64,000 nt of DNA from Saccharospirillum sp. (GTDB taxonomy: Bacteria > Pseudomonadota > Gammaproteobacteria > Pseudomonadales > Natronospirillaceae): contig JAIUML010000011.1 in the NCBI GenBank assembly GCA_022565595.1, positions 1 to 64,000 on the forward strand, given 5' to 3'. The notes under the pieces are model-generated. The model did no database searches. It was not told where the DNA came from and was given only the letters and a program-made list of their open reading frames with translations. Both the position numbers and the translations under genes were made by a program. Positions 42,864-52,738 of the stretch are shown one piece after another. The first letter of the stretch is position 1. Each line of letters opens with the position of its first letter.

Positions 42864-44561
42864 ATGAGCTTTGACCATCGCAAATACCGGCCTTTTCAGC
42901 CGATACGCAAAACCGACCGCCGCTGGCCCGATCAGGTTATTGATCGAGCGCCTCTATGGTGTGCGGTAGACCTGCGCGATGGCAACCAGGCTCTGGTCAA
43001 GCCGATGAATGTTTCGCAGAAGCAACAGATGTTTGATTTGTTGGTCGATTGCGGCTTCAAAGAGATTGAAATTGGCTTTCCCTCAGCCAGCCAGCCAGAT
43101 TTTGACTTCTGCCGCAAACTGATCGAAGAAAACCGCATTCCGGACGATGTCACCATTCAGGTCTTGACTCAGGCCCGCCCTGAGCTGATTGCCCGCACCT
43201 ATGAAGCCCTCAAGGGTGTGCCGCGCGCCATCGTTCATGTTTACAACTCAACTTCAACAGTACAGCGCGAGCAGGTATTCGAACTGGACCGGGAAGGCAT
43301 CAAAGCCATTGCCGTGCGCGGCGCGGAAGAGGTGAAACGCCTGGCTGCGGATTACCCGGACACCGACTGGACCTTCCAGTACTCCCCCGAAAGTTTTACC
43401 GGTACCGAACTGGATTACGCCGTTGAAGTGATCGATGCCGTCACCGAAGTCTGGCGGCCCGAGCAGGGGCAGCGGGTCATTATTAACCTGCCAGCCACTG
43501 TCGAAATGGCCACTCCCAATGTCTTTGCCGACCAGATCGAATGGGTCTGTGACCATGTTCGCCATCGTGAGTACCTCATCATCAGCCTGCACACCCACAA
43601 CGACCGTGGCTGTGGTGTGGCTGCGGCTGAGCTCGGCGTTATGGCCGGGGCGGACCGCATAGAAGGCACCTTGATGGGTAACGGCGAGCGCACCGGCAAT
43701 ATGGATCTGGTCACCATGGCCATGAACCTCTACTCCCAGGGCGTCAATCCGAAGCTCGACCTGTCGGACATGTCGCGCATCACCCGCACCGTGGAAGCCT
43801 GCACAGACATCCAGACACATCCGCGCCACCCCTATGCCGGGGAGCTGGTGTTCACCGCCTTTTCTGGCAGCCATCAGGATGCCATTCGCAAGTGCCTGAT
43901 CAAACGCAAGGAAAGCGATGCCTGGAATGTCGCCTACCTGCCCATCGACCCCTCCGACCTTGGCCGCCACTACGAAGAAGTGGTGCGCATCAACAGCCAA
44001 TCGGGCAAGGGCGGTGTGGCCTATGTGCTCGAGCGCGACTACGGCATTAGTTTGCCACGTTGGCTGCAAATTGATTTCGCACGGGTGGTACAGCAGGCGG
44101 CAGAACACAGTGGCGACGAGATCAACCCCGAAACCATTCATGAATTGTTCGAATCCCATTACCTGGCCATCAGCGAAAGCTGGCGGTTGCGCACTTACGA
44201 CCTGCACCGCACCGATGAGGGTGTGGAGGCTCAGGTGGAAGTCGGAGAGGGCGATGAGGGCCGCCTGTTCCAGGGCTACGGCAAAGGCGCTGTAGAAGCA
44301 CTGGCTGAAGCCATTACCCGTGAATACGGCTGGCGCATGAGCGTCGATGCCTACGACGAATTTGCACTGAGCGAAGGCACCCAGGCCAAAGCCCTGGCCT
44401 GCATCAAGGTCACCATAGAGAAACGGCTGGTCACTGCGGCCGCACTGGCAGAAGACACCTCAACCGCCACACTGCAGGCCTTGTTGAGTGCCGTGGGCCG
44501 CTACGCCCAGGCAGACAAGGCAGAGCGAGCACAGCAGGCGATTGATGCTCCCGCGCTTTAA
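42864..44561 (+). CDS. leuA: 2-isopropylmalate synthase (LeuA type 2)
   Basis: A 565-residue enzyme condensing acetyl-CoA with 2-ketoisovalerate, the first step of leucine synthesis. The catalytic barrel has CAVDLRDGNQALVKPM near the start, the metal ligands in SLHTHNDRGCGVAAAELG (HxH then N/D) and GNGERTGNMDLV. The last 130 residues are the regulatory domain through which leucine inhibits. The 550-570 length and the N-terminal YRPFQPI mark the long type. I use ATG 42864 because AGGA sits eight bases before it; ATG 42855 is too close to that site. Confidence 0.95.
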   Translation: MSFDHRKYRPFQPIRKTDRRWPDQVIDRAPLWCAVDLRDGNQALVKPMNVSQKQQMFDLLVDCGFKEIEIGFPSASQPDFDFCRKLIEENRIPDDVTIQVLTQARPELIARTYEALKGVPRAIVHVYNSTSTVQREQVFELDREGIKAIAVRGAEEVKRLAADYPDTDWTFQYSPESFTGTELDYAVEVIDAVTEVWRPEQGQRVIINLPATVEMATPNVFADQIEWVCDHVRHREYLIISLHTHNDRGCGVAAAELGVMAGADRIEGTLMGNGERTGNMDLVTMAMNLYSQGVNPKLDLSDMSRITRTVEACTDIQTHPRHPYAGELVFTAFSGSHQDAIRKCLIKRKESDAWNVAYLPIDPSDLGRHYEEVVRINSQSGKGGVAYVLERDYGISLPRWLQIDFARVVQQAAEHSGDEINPETIHELFESHYLAISESWRLRTYDLHRTDEGVEAQVEVGEGDEGRLFQGYGKGAVEALAEAITREYGWRMSVDAYDEFALSEGTQAKALACIKVTIEKRLVTAAALAEDTSTATLQALLSAVGRYAQADKAERAQQAIDAPAL

Positions 44562-44570
44562 TATAAAGCA

Positions 44571-44598
44571 AAAAGGGCCATCGATTGATGGCCCTTTT
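44571..44598. terminator. Bidirectional rho-independent terminator
   Basis: AAAAGGGCCATC and a matching TGATGGCCCTTTT form a 12-base-pair stem with A and T runs on either side. It serves leuA on the plus strand and the protease gene on the minus strand. Confidence 0.92.
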
Positions 44599-44616
44599 CA
44601 CTGCAAGCTTCAATGA

Positions 44617-46557
44617 TTACTGACGATCAATAATCAAGGAAACACCACTGAAGGCTTCAAAGCCGTACAAGCCGATGTACCAGGTACCCGGTACCAACTC
44701 ATCCCCTTCGAAATGGCATTGCTCCTCGTTGCCATCCTCGAACGGCCTGCAGTCGAACAAACGACGTGTAGGCTGTTCGCCATGGCGCACATACAAGTCA
44801 GCATCCCCCTGGCCGCGAGCGATATTGACGGTCAGGCTGGTATCGCCCTCTTCCACATCAATACTGAACACCTGGCCCTCCCATTCGGTGACCCACTGAT
44901 CGCGATTACCACTGAGGTTGTCGTACTCGACACGGTAGCCAGGCGCCGTCGGCTTTTCAAAGCTGACGCTCAAGTTGACGTCCTGATAGGTGTCGTAGGC
45001 ATCCAGCATGATGTACCAGTCACCACTGCGCGGCTGGCTGAAGCTGCAGCTTTCGTTGTTGCCCCAGCGGTAGGGGCGGCAGTCGTAGGCCGTTTTGGTG
45101 GGCTCTTCACCGAAGCGAACATAGAGATCGGCATCGCCGCTGCCTCCGTTGATCTGGATGCTCAGATCCGTAGCACCTTCCGGCACTGCCAGACGATAGG
45201 TGACATCACCAAAGGTGCCAGCCTGGGCACTGAGGTTGCTGAGGGTTTCACCATTCTGGAGGTCAATGACGCTCGGTGGCTGTTCGCCGTTGCTGCCACA
45301 GGGCTGCTGTTGCAAGGTGTTATAGGCGCCAACCGCCTGAACCAGTCCGTAGCCATATTGCGTGTTCCAGCCTGCCGAACCCAGATCCATGGCGGATGTG
45401 GTTAGAGCGCTGCGCACTTCAGAAGCACTGCACTGCGGGAAGTGACTCCACACCAGAGCGGCAACACCGGCAACATGAGGCGACGCCATGGATGTGCCAT
45501 TGTAAGCCTGGTAACGGTTGCCCGGCAGTGTCGACAGGACATTAACGCCAGGCGCGGAGATTTCCACCTGGTTGTTGTATTGAGAGAAAGACGCTCTGTT
45601 GCGATTCCGGTCGATGGCGGCTACCGACATGACCGAATCGTAGGATGCCGGGTAGGAGTAAGCCGAAGTGCCGCTGTTGCCAGCGGCTGCGACCAACAAA
45701 ACGCCGTTTTCGTAGAAGTTCTGCATGGCCTGGCGTTCGGATTGGCTAGAGCCACCACCACCGAGGCTCATGTTGACCACCTGGGCACCATTGTCGGCGC
45801 ATTGCTCAATGGCGCGTACCAGGTCTGAACCCCAGGCCCAGTTGCCGTTGTCGTTGAACACCTTGACGATGTGCAGATTCAACAGGCCAGAAGGGTTGAC
45901 GCCAACAACGCCTACGCCATTACCGCCCAGGGCGGCGATGGTGCCGGCTACGTGGGTGCCGTGGCCGTCGCCATCATTGTCCCAGGGGCCAGCGTACTGG
46001 CTGGTGTTGCCGCCTGTGACGCCGGTGTTGGGCAGGTCCTGGTGGTTGATGTCGTAACCGCTGTCGATGATACAGACGGTCCTGTTGCCGGTGGCTGCAT
46101 CGCTGAGCTGGTCCGCCTGAACCATGGCGATGCCATAAGGCGATTGCTCAGACATCAGGCTAGGCAGATCCTGAGGGTAGCGTACCGGGTCGGGCTCGAT
46201 AAAGGCCACGCTTGGGTCCTGTTCGAGCAGCGCTTTCTGCTCATCGGTCAGGGTGGCCACACTGGCTTGCAGGCCAGAAAGGTGCATGATCGATTTGGCT
46301 CCGGCAGCGCGAGCCAATACATTTTCGGCCGAGCGCGTCGAGAAGGTGCCATTGCGGCGCAGCATCTGGCTGTCGCGCTCATCAAATTTAATAATATATC
46401 GATCGGTTGGTGGTTGCTGCTTGTTCTGGTTGGCGTCGACATCGGCAGCCGCATTATTGCCATCGGCTGTCAGGCGATCGCTGGCGCCCATCTCGTTGCA
46501 ACCCGCCAGTGCCAGCGCAGAAAGGCTGACCGTCAAGAGTTTCAAAGAAGTTCTCAT
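44617..46557 (-). CDS. Subtilisin-like (S8) serine protease lipoprotein with two PPC domains
   Basis: A 646-residue exported protease. The lipobox LALAGC places the lipidated Cys at 20. A propeptide of the inhibitor-I9 type (about 52-130) precedes the catalytic domain with Asp165 (VCIIDSGYD), His199 (DGHGTHVAG) and Ser356 (NGTSMASPH). Two C-terminal PPC domains (about 460-550 and 565-645) share GDADLYVRFGE- and GDADLYVRHGE-type motifs and the DCRP-x6-C pattern. AGGAAC precedes ATG 46557; the frame is open to 46668 but without better support. PPC domains are often removed after secretion. It is a likely nutrient-scavenging extracellular protease. Confidence 0.93.
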   Translation of the reverse strand: MRTSLKLLTVSLSALALAGCNEMGASDRLTADGNNAAADVDANQNKQQPPTDRYIIKFDERDSQMLRRNGTFSTRSAENVLARAAGAKSIMHLSGLQASVATLTDEQKALLEQDPSVAFIEPDPVRYPQDLPSLMSEQSPYGIAMVQADQLSDAATGNRTVCIIDSGYDINHQDLPNTGVTGGNTSQYAGPWDNDGDGHGTHVAGTIAALGGNGVGVVGVNPSGLLNLHIVKVFNDNGNWAWGSDLVRAIEQCADNGAQVVNMSLGGGGSSQSERQAMQNFYENGVLLVAAAGNSGTSAYSYPASYDSVMSVAAIDRNRNRASFSQYNNQVEISAPGVNVLSTLPGNRYQAYNGTSMASPHVAGVAALVWSHFPQCSASEVRSALTTSAMDLGSAGWNTQYGYGLVQAVGAYNTLQQQPCGSNGEQPPSVIDLQNGETLSNLSAQAGTFGDVTYRLAVPEGATDLSIQINGGSGDADLYVRFGEEPTKTAYDCRPYRWGNNESCSFSQPRSGDWYIMLDAYDTYQDVNLSVSFEKPTAPGYRVEYDNLSGNRDQWVTEWEGQVFSIDVEEGDTSLTVNIARGQGDADLYVRHGEQPTRRLFDCRPFEDGNEEQCHFEGDELVPGTWYIGLYGFEAFSGVSLIIDRQ

Positions 46558-46883
46558 AGAGTTCCTCGTTTCCCTGTTGTCTTTTTTATGTTGCTTGCAG
46601 TGGACCATCCAGCCGCAAGGCGACAGTACGGACAACGTTCGAGACACCGGTACTGTCAGCGGGCGCAAGAATGACGACTTTTGAGCGAATTACCGTGATC
46701 GGCTTAACGCTTTGTCAATAAAGGTAAATATCTGTTTCAAAGTGTTAAAGGCGTCACAGCCAGGCCTAAGCCCGGCTATGGTGTTTGAGGGATGAAAAGC
46801 GGGGTTGATGATCGAAAGGAAATAATGGCCGGAACTTTGGCTTTATTGATGAAGGTGCTGACTGATAGGTAGAATAGGCTTGA
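46558..46883. other. Intergenic region upstream of the protease gene
   Basis: A 326-base gap. A TTGACA on the minus strand (46713-46718) may be a -35 for the protease, but no matching -10 is found at 16-18 bases. Nothing else is recognisable. Confidence 0.4.
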
Positions 46884-47039
46884 TTAGCGCACTCGACTCT
46901 CTCGATGCCAGCCCCACCAGCGCTTGCGCACCAGGATCAGAAAGGCCCGATGGCATTGCTCACACTTGACCGTGTGGTCCCCGGCCATTTTGGCCGGGTA
47001 GTCCAACAGGTAGGGCCTATGGCAGAAAGGGCAGCGCAT
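46884..47039 (-). CDS. 51-residue zinc-ribbon-like protein
   Basis: A small ORF just after speA on the same strand. Two CxxC pairs (CPFC at residues 3-6 and CEQC at 26-29, each followed by His) are spaced as in a small zinc ribbon, and the C-terminus is very basic and Trp-rich (LVRKRWWGWHRESRVR). It starts five bases after the speA stop. No clear ribosome site precedes ATG 47039, so it may be translated by re-initiation. Function unknown; the family resembles small zinc-finger proteins often left unannotated. Confidence 0.6.
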   Translation of the reverse strand: MRCPFCHRPYLLDYPAKMAGDHTVKCEQCHRAFLILVRKRWWGWHRESRVR

Positions 47040-47044
47040 GGGGG

Positions 47045-48958
47045 TTAGTTCTGCGGTGCCGTCGCTTGTCGAGCCTCCAGATAGGTGATCTGGTTCAGGC
47101 CGTTTTCAAACTCCTGCATCATGCTTTGCTGTTCTGCCTCGCTTAAACCCGCTGCCACAACCTGTTTGTGGAACCCGGCCTTGAGCAGTTCGGCGTCGAA
47201 ATCGACGTAGCGTAGCACCTGGCCGATGGAGTCACCGCGTCGTACGTTGCTGAGCCTCAATTCCCCTTGTTCGCTGACATAGACATCCACGCTGTCGGTA
47301 TCACCAAAGAGGTTGTGCAGGTCTCCGAGGATCTCCTGATAAGCGCCAACCATAAAGAACCCTAGCCAGGGTTTCTCGTTCGGTTGCCATTGCGGCAATG
47401 GCAGGGTGCTTTCGATGCCTTCGCCATCGACATAGCCATCTATACGGCCGTCCGAATCGCAAGTAATGTCCTGGATAACGCCTCGCTCCGTGGGTTCCCG
47501 GTCAAGGCCGGTCAAAGGCAATATCGGGAATATCTGATCGATACCCCAGATGTCCGGGACCGACTGGAACAGCGAGAAATTGACAAAGAGTTTTGTGGCC
47601 AGCTTCTCGTTGAGGTCATCGATCATGCTGCGATGGCTGCTCTTGGACGGGTTCAGGCGTTGGCGAATGGCCTGGTTGAGGGAGCGAGCCAGTTCCTCTG
47701 CCTGGGCACGGCCCTGCAGCGAAAGCTGACCAAGGTTGTAAGCCTGGTGACATTCACTGAGAAAGTAGCTGGCATCGTGATACAGCTCCGGCAGTGAGCG
47801 CTTGCGGTTGTCGAGATCCTTGAAGCAGGCCCAGAGTTCTTTCAAGGCTGGCAGTGCGTCTGCGTCGGGAGTGGCCACATCCAGTGGGTCGGCGCGTTCT
47901 TCCTCAATCACATCGGCGATCAGCACCGCGTGGTGGGCGGTCACGGCCCGGCCGGATTCACTGAAAATGCTCGGGTGGGGCTGACCTGAGCTTTCTGCTG
48001 CCTGGCGAAAGGCATAGACGACGTTATTGGCGTATTCCTGGGTGCTGTAGTTCATCGAACAGTTGGAGCGAGAGCGGGTGCCTTCGTAGTCGACGCCCAA
48101 ACCACCACCGACATCTACGCATTCTATGGGGACGCCCAGTTCACGCAGTTCCACATAAAACCGTGCGCATTCGCGCAAACCGACCTGAATATCGCGAATG
48201 TTGGCGATCTGTGAGCCGAGGTGAAAGTGCAGTAACTGGAAGGCATCCAGCATATCGGCGGCTTTCAGGGTGTCGATGACCGCCAGAACTTCGGCAGCGG
48301 TCAGACCAAATTTGGATTTTTCGCCACCGGTGTTCTGCCAGTTGCCCTTGCCAATGGATGACAGGCGAGCACGCACACCAACACGAGGCGCGACATTCAA
48401 CTCGCGGGCGATTTGCACGATCCAGTCTACCTCGCTGGATTTTTCCACAACCAGAAAGACACGATGGCCGATTTTCTCTGCTTGCAGGGCCAGTCGAATG
48501 AATTCCTTGTCCTTGTAGCCATTGCAGACGATGGTGGTCTCGCCTTTGTGGGCTTCGGCCATTACCGCCAGTAACTCGGGTTTGCTACCGGCCTCTAAAC
48601 CGATGCGACCATCGCAGACTAGTTGTTGGCCATTGATGATCTCCTCCACCACCCGGCGTTGCTGGTTCACCTTGATGGGGTACAGCGGCTGATAGAGCCC
48701 TTTATAAGCTTCACTGGCAATGGCGCTCTGAAACGCCCGCACTATGGTAGCCACGCGGTCGTGCAGAATGTGTGGAAAGCGCACCAGCAGTGGCAACCTG
48801 AGCCCCTGCCTCCTTGCGGCATCGACAATGTGCGTCAGCGGTAAGGGGATTTCGGGGTGTGTCAGAGCGACGCGGCCATCGTCGGCTATGGCGAAATAGC
48901 CTTCTGACCAGCGGCTGACATTGTACAATTCCATGGCGTCCTGAACGGACCAGGTCAT
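47045..48958 (-). CDS. speA: Biosynthetic arginine decarboxylase
   Basis: A 637-residue pyridoxal-phosphate enzyme turning arginine to agmatine, the first step of the agmatine route to putrescine. The PLP lysine is in LYQPLYPIKVNQQ (about residue 100), and the later HFHLGSQI and DVGGGLGVDYEGTRS are typical of alanine-racemase-fold decarboxylases. The frame is open to 49240, but the upstream residues are unlike the family; ATG 48958 (MTWSVQDAMELYNV) has GGAGAG eight bases upstream and begins like E. coli SpeA. No agmatinase is adjacent. Confidence 0.95.
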   Translation of the reverse strand: MTWSVQDAMELYNVSRWSEGYFAIADDGRVALTHPEIPLPLTHIVDAARRQGLRLPLLVRFPHILHDRVATIVRAFQSAIASEAYKGLYQPLYPIKVNQQRRVVEEIINGQQLVCDGRIGLEAGSKPELLAVMAEAHKGETTIVCNGYKDKEFIRLALQAEKIGHRVFLVVEKSSEVDWIVQIARELNVAPRVGVRARLSSIGKGNWQNTGGEKSKFGLTAAEVLAVIDTLKAADMLDAFQLLHFHLGSQIANIRDIQVGLRECARFYVELRELGVPIECVDVGGGLGVDYEGTRSRSNCSMNYSTQEYANNVVYAFRQAAESSGQPHPSIFSESGRAVTAHHAVLIADVIEEERADPLDVATPDADALPALKELWACFKDLDNRKRSLPELYHDASYFLSECHQAYNLGQLSLQGRAQAEELARSLNQAIRQRLNPSKSSHRSMIDDLNEKLATKLFVNFSLFQSVPDIWGIDQIFPILPLTGLDREPTERGVIQDITCDSDGRIDGYVDGEGIESTLPLPQWQPNEKPWLGFFMVGAYQEILGDLHNLFGDTDSVDVYVSEQGELRLSNVRRGDSIGQVLRYVDFDAELLKAGFHKQVVAAGLSEAEQQSMMQEFENGLNQITYLEARQATAPQN

Positions 48959-49356
48959 GGCAAAACTCTCCACAGTGTTGGTTAAGGGGGACTGGGTAAT
49001 AAAGCTAGTGCATGAGCGCGGCTTGATCCAGCTCGGGCCCGGTGTCTGGCACGACCTTGTGCCGCGCACGGCTGGCACAACCGCGCTGCCCTGCTTTGAT
49101 CGGGCGCTTAGTGAGTGCGCTTGCTGTTCTTGCGTTGCGCCCTGCGTGCAGTATGTAGATCCTTGTAGGCTTGCCACCGGATTTGCATGGCTGCCAGCCA
49201 GCTTAAAAAATGGTGGGCTCCCCGACGTTGGGTAAGCCATTTGGGTAGTTTCTGTGCCATGATGGCGTTTCGCCTCCTGGTGGCTACGCGAGCCGCCGCG
49301 ATTTTGGTAAACTGTTGTGATGTTGCTTAACCCTCATTTAACGATTCTGGAACCCA
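48959..49356. other. Intergenic region between speA and lpxL
   Basis: A 398-base gap between divergent genes, which should hold both promoters. I see no clear sigma-70 pair, riboswitch-like fold or small gene. The open frame that extends speA upstream through it has no family-like residues. Confidence 0.4.
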
Positions 49357-50322
49357 ATGCGTCAAGCCAAAGCTGAGTCTTCCAGCGCATCCCGCCAGCG
49401 TAACTCCAGAGTTACGGATCAATACCGCTACCGAGACTTCCTTGCGCCTCGTTATTGGGGAGCCTGGCTGTTCATCGGTTTTATGCAGGCTCTGGGGCGT
49501 TTACCAGCCAGGGCACGCATTGTTGTGGCTCGAGGGCTGACCCCGCTTTTGCTCAAGGTGGCGCGCAGCCGACGGCGAGTAGCAGAGCGAAATATTGCAC
49601 TTTGCTTTCCTGAATTGAGTCAGGCCGAGCGTGACGAGCGAGTGCGCAACACCTTTTTTGCCAGCGTACTCGGTTTTCTCGAAACCGCGCTGGCCTGGTG
49701 TGGTCCCGTGTCGCCGATACTCGACCGAATAGAGATAGAAGGGCTTGAGAACCTGGCGGCAGCCAAAGCTCAGGGAAAGGGTGTGCTAATGGTGGGTGGC
49801 CACTTTGCCATGCTGGATCTGGCTGGAGCCCTGTTCGGGTTGATTGAAGACTACGATCTGGTTTATCGAAAACACGATAACTTGCTGTTGAATTACTTCA
49901 TGACGCGCTCGCGGGAGAAGTATTGCAAGGGTACTCTGGCACGCAAGGACATGCGCGGGCTGATTCGCTCATTGAAGTCCGGTAATATCGTCTGGTATGC
50001 GCCTGATCAGGATTTTGGCCGAAAGGCCAGCGTCTTTGTGCCTTTTTTTGGTATTCCCGCGGCGACGGTCACCATGACCAGCAAGCTGGCCAAGGTCAGT
50101 GGTGCAGTTGTCTTGCCGGTGGTTTTCTGGCGTGAACCGTCGCATCAGCATTATGGTGCTCGCTTTGGTAAGCCCTTGCCCATTCCGAGCGACGACGAAG
50201 TGGCCGACGCTGCAGCCTTCAATGCCTGGCTGGAAGGCGAGGTTCGTGCGCATCCGGATCAGTACCTCTGGCTGCACAAGCGGTTCAAGACGCGGCCAGA
50301 AGGCGAACCCTCCGTCTATTGA
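49357..50322 (+). CDS. lpxL: Lipid A biosynthesis acyltransferase (LpxL/HtrB type)
   Basis: A 321-residue inner-membrane acyltransferase adding a secondary acyl chain to Kdo2-lipid IVA. The catalytic HX4D motif is GGHFAMLD (about 147-154), with other family marks VAERNIALCFPELS, VYRKHDN, NIVWYAPDQDFG and a final QYLWLHKRFKTRP. A membrane-associated segment lies near 34-55. It is a single gene divergent from speA. Which acyl chain is added (laurate, myristate or other) cannot be told from the sequence. Confidence 0.9.
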   Translation: MRQAKAESSSASRQRNSRVTDQYRYRDFLAPRYWGAWLFIGFMQALGRLPARARIVVARGLTPLLLKVARSRRRVAERNIALCFPELSQAERDERVRNTFFASVLGFLETALAWCGPVSPILDRIEIEGLENLAAAKAQGKGVLMVGGHFAMLDLAGALFGLIEDYDLVYRKHDNLLLNYFMTRSREKYCKGTLARKDMRGLIRSLKSGNIVWYAPDQDFGRKASVFVPFFGIPAATVTMTSKLAKVSGAVVLPVVFWREPSHQHYGARFGKPLPIPSDDEVADAAAFNAWLEGEVRAHPDQYLWLHKRFKTRPEGEPSVY

Positions 50323-50448
50323 TGCTTCGGTAGCCATTTTAGGCTTTACCTCCGGTGTTAATTCAAGGATCCTTGGCAACTTTCATTTTTTTGTAATCCG
50401 CAAGGCTTTGAAGCCTCGTACTAGCTGATAACATCACCTGCCTGAGTA

Positions 50449-51096
50449 GTGCCGTCTATGTTGAGCAAAGAAGCTGCCGCCGTCCGTGAAGCCCTGATTG
50501 CTCAGGGTCTGGAAACCCCCATGATCGAGAATGGGATGAATCGGGATCAGAAAGTAGAGCGCATTCAGGGGTTAATGGCTGAGGTCGCCGGTACTCTGGG
50601 GCTGGATCTGACCGACGATAGCCTTATCGATACCCCACAGCGAATCGCCAAAATGTACGTCGATGAGATCTTTTCCGGGCTGGATTACAGTACTTTCCCG
50701 AAGATCGCGCAGATCGAGAACAAGATGGGCCATGAGGAAATGGTCAAGATCCGTGATATAGGCGTGCTCAGCACTTGTGAGCATCATTTCATCACCATCG
50801 ATGGCACTGCAAAAGTCGCTTACATCCCCAGGGACACCATTATCGGTCTGTCCAAAATCAACAGGGTGGTGCGCTTTTTTGCCCAGCGCCCTCAGGTGCA
50901 GGAGCGTCTCACTCAGCAAATCATGGTCGCCCTGCAGACGTTGCTGGGCACCGAAGACGTTGCCGTACACCTGGATGCAACGCACTACTGCGTCAAGGCG
51001 CGAGGCGTACGTGACGAGCAGTCTCAGACCGAAACCTGGGCATTGGGTGGCATTTTCCGCAAGGATATCAGCTACCGTCAGGAGTTTTTCGCCTGA
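50449..51096 (+). CDS. folE: GTP cyclohydrolase I
   Basis: A 215-residue enzyme turning GTP to 7,8-dihydroneopterin triphosphate, the first step of folate synthesis. The zinc ligands are in STCEHHF (Cys and His) and HYCVKARG, with [21 protein letters not shown] (nucleotides 50848-50910) the signature region. I use GTG 50449 (MPSMLSKEA) because the start then matches E. coli FolE; ATG 50458 is the alternative. It is convergent with the DUF3530 gene. Confidence 0.95.
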   Translation: MPSMLSKEAAAVREALIAQGLETPMIENGMNRDQKVERIQGLMAEVAGTLGLDLTDDSLIDTPQRIAKMYVDEIFSGLDYSTFPKIAQIENKMGHEEMVKIRDIGVLSTCEHHFITIDGTAKVAYIPRDTIIGLSKINRVVRFFAQRPQVQERLTQQIMVALQTLLGTEDVAVHLDATHYCVKARGVRDEQSQTETWALGGIFRKDISYRQEFFA

Positions 51097-51130
51097 AGGA
51101 TGCCGTTGTGGCACAGGATTAAACAAACAG

Positions 51131-51940
51131 TCAGTCCTGCCTGATCGCGGCTTCTCTCCCGGCCGCATTGACCCTTAGCCAACCCCATAGGCGCCTTGTT
51201 GCCCTGTTGGGGTTGGCGCCCTGATAAAAGCTGGCCACATCCGGGTCGAGGATCTGAGTGTAGTTGTCTCGCCCCTGTCGACGTGCCGCCGCCAGCCGTT
51301 CTCCCGCCCAGTGCAGATCCGCCCGTTCGCGGCGCATGACCAGATCCAGAGTCGGCCGGTTGACGTCAGCAATGAAAGCTACCAGTTCGCCGGAGGAGTC
51401 CTGAGCATTCACCATCAGCAGTGCGTAACCGACTTCTTCCAGAGGGTTCAGTCGCTCGGCCATATAGCGCGCTGCCCAGTATGCCCCCTCGCCATAACCC
51501 AGAAAGACCAGATTGAACAGGCCGTCTTCGTTCAGGCGGCGTACCCCAGCGGCAATTCGATCCATGCTTTGCTCAGTGGCGGCTTCGTCGGCTCGCCCGG
51601 GCCACGGCAGGGCGATGGCCAGGGTGGTCCAGCCGGCATCCGGCAGAAAATGCCTGGCCTGTTGCAAGTGCACTGGCCAGTCGGGGGTATGGCCTGCGTC
51701 GTGCAGAATGAGAATGCCACCCTGAGGGTTGGCGGTGCGTTGCACTCGTCTCAAGGCGAGGAAGGTTGTCTCGTTTGCCTGCAATTCGAGCACTTGTTCG
51801 CCCGCCAGGGCATGCTGGGCAAGGTAGCGCGCGAGATCCTCCGACTGGCGCTGGTGGGCGGCTGTCAGCTCGGATGAGTAGGCAAGCATCGACGCCCCCA
51901 GGAGCAATAGCGCAAGACCAGCCCGCCAGTGGATGCTCAT
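51131..51940 (-). CDS. DUF3530-family alpha/beta-hydrolase-like protein, exported
   Basis: A 269-residue protein with a signal peptide ([15 protein letters not shown]). It follows the DUF3530 pattern: [34 protein letters not shown], and [17 protein letters not shown], in which the nucleophile position of the elbow (GYGEG) lacks serine. An enzymatic role is therefore doubtful. Function unknown. It is convergent with folE and its start lies 66 bases from the divergent rpe gene. Confidence 0.8.
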   Translation of the reverse strand: MSIHWRAGLALLLLGASMLAYSSELTAAHQRQSEDLARYLAQHALAGEQVLELQANETTFLALRRVQRTANPQGGILILHDAGHTPDWPVHLQQARHFLPDAGWTTLAIALPWPGRADEAATEQSMDRIAAGVRRLNEDGLFNLVFLGYGEGAYWAARYMAERLNPLEEVGYALLMVNAQDSSGELVAFIADVNRPTLDLVMRRERADLHWAGERLAAARRQGRDNYTQILDPDVASFYQGANPNRATRRLWGWLRVNAAGREAAIRQD

Positions 51941-52006
51941 TCTGGTTTGACCTTGACCGTGGAGCCACTAGAATGTGCCTTCCGCCTGCCAAGAGACCTG
52001 TTGCTG

Positions 52007-52684
52007 ATGTCTGATTTCGTCATCGCCCCTTCCATTTTATCCGCCGATTTCGCCCGTCTGGGTGAGGAGACCAACGCCGTTCTGGACGCCGGCGCCGACT
52101 GGGTTCATTTTGATGTCATGGACAACCATTATGTACCGAACCTGACGATAGGACCCATGGTATGTCAGGCACTGCGCAATTATGGCATTAGTGCGCCCAT
52201 AGATGTGCATTTGATGGTCTCTCCAGTAGATCGGCTGATTGGCGACTTTATTGAGGCTGGTGCCAGCATCATCACCTTTCACCCGGAAGCGAGCGAACAC
52301 GTCGATCGCTCTTTGCAGTTGATCAAGGCCGGTGGTTGCAAGGCCGGCCTGGTGTTCAACCCCGCCACCCCATTGCATTACCTCGATTATGTGATGGACA
52401 AGGTCGACCAGATTCTGATCATGTCGGTGAACCCGGGCTTTGGCGGTCAATCCTTTATTCCGTCGGCGCTCGATAAACTGCGCGAGGCACGCCAACGTAT
52501 TGATGCCAGTGGTCGCGATATTCGCCTGGAAGTCGATGGTGGCGTCAAGGTTGATAACATTCGGGCCATTGCCGAGGCCGGTGCCGATACCTTTGTTGCT
52601 GGTTCGGCCATTTTCAACGCCGACGATTACGGCCAACGCATCAGTGAGATGCGTCAGCAACTGGCCAACCTGCACAGCGCCTGA
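52007..52684 (+). CDS. rpe: Ribulose-phosphate 3-epimerase
   Basis: A 225-residue TIM-barrel enzyme interconverting ribulose-5-phosphate and xylulose-5-phosphate. The metal and catalytic positions are in [52 protein letters not shown] and [14 protein letters not shown] 52007 is used; the frame is open to 51929, but that start would precede the normal N-terminus by 26 residues. A HAD phosphatase follows 54 bases downstream, in the position that gph occupies in many relatives. Confidence 0.96.
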   Translation: MSDFVIAPSILSADFARLGEETNAVLDAGADWVHFDVMDNHYVPNLTIGPMVCQALRNYGISAPIDVHLMVSPVDRLIGDFIEAGASIITFHPEASEHVDRSLQLIKAGGCKAGLVFNPATPLHYLDYVMDKVDQILIMSVNPGFGGQSFIPSALDKLREARQRIDASGRDIRLEVDGGVKVDNIRAIAEAGADTFVAGSAIFNADDYGQRISEMRQQLANLHSA

Positions 52685-52738
52685 AGGCGCTCTCGCCTCT
52701 CCTGCTGCAAAGGGTTATAGAGGCTTTTCGGAGATTCT

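Noticed and set aside
42383..42874. Plus-strand frame of 163 codons before leuA
   Set aside because: Overlaps the Lrp gene antisense, then the leader hairpins; no ribosome site or domain.
43254..44207. Long minus-strand frame of 317 codons
   Set aside because: Lies entirely within leuA on the opposite strand; composition is that of a shadow frame and no domain is seen.
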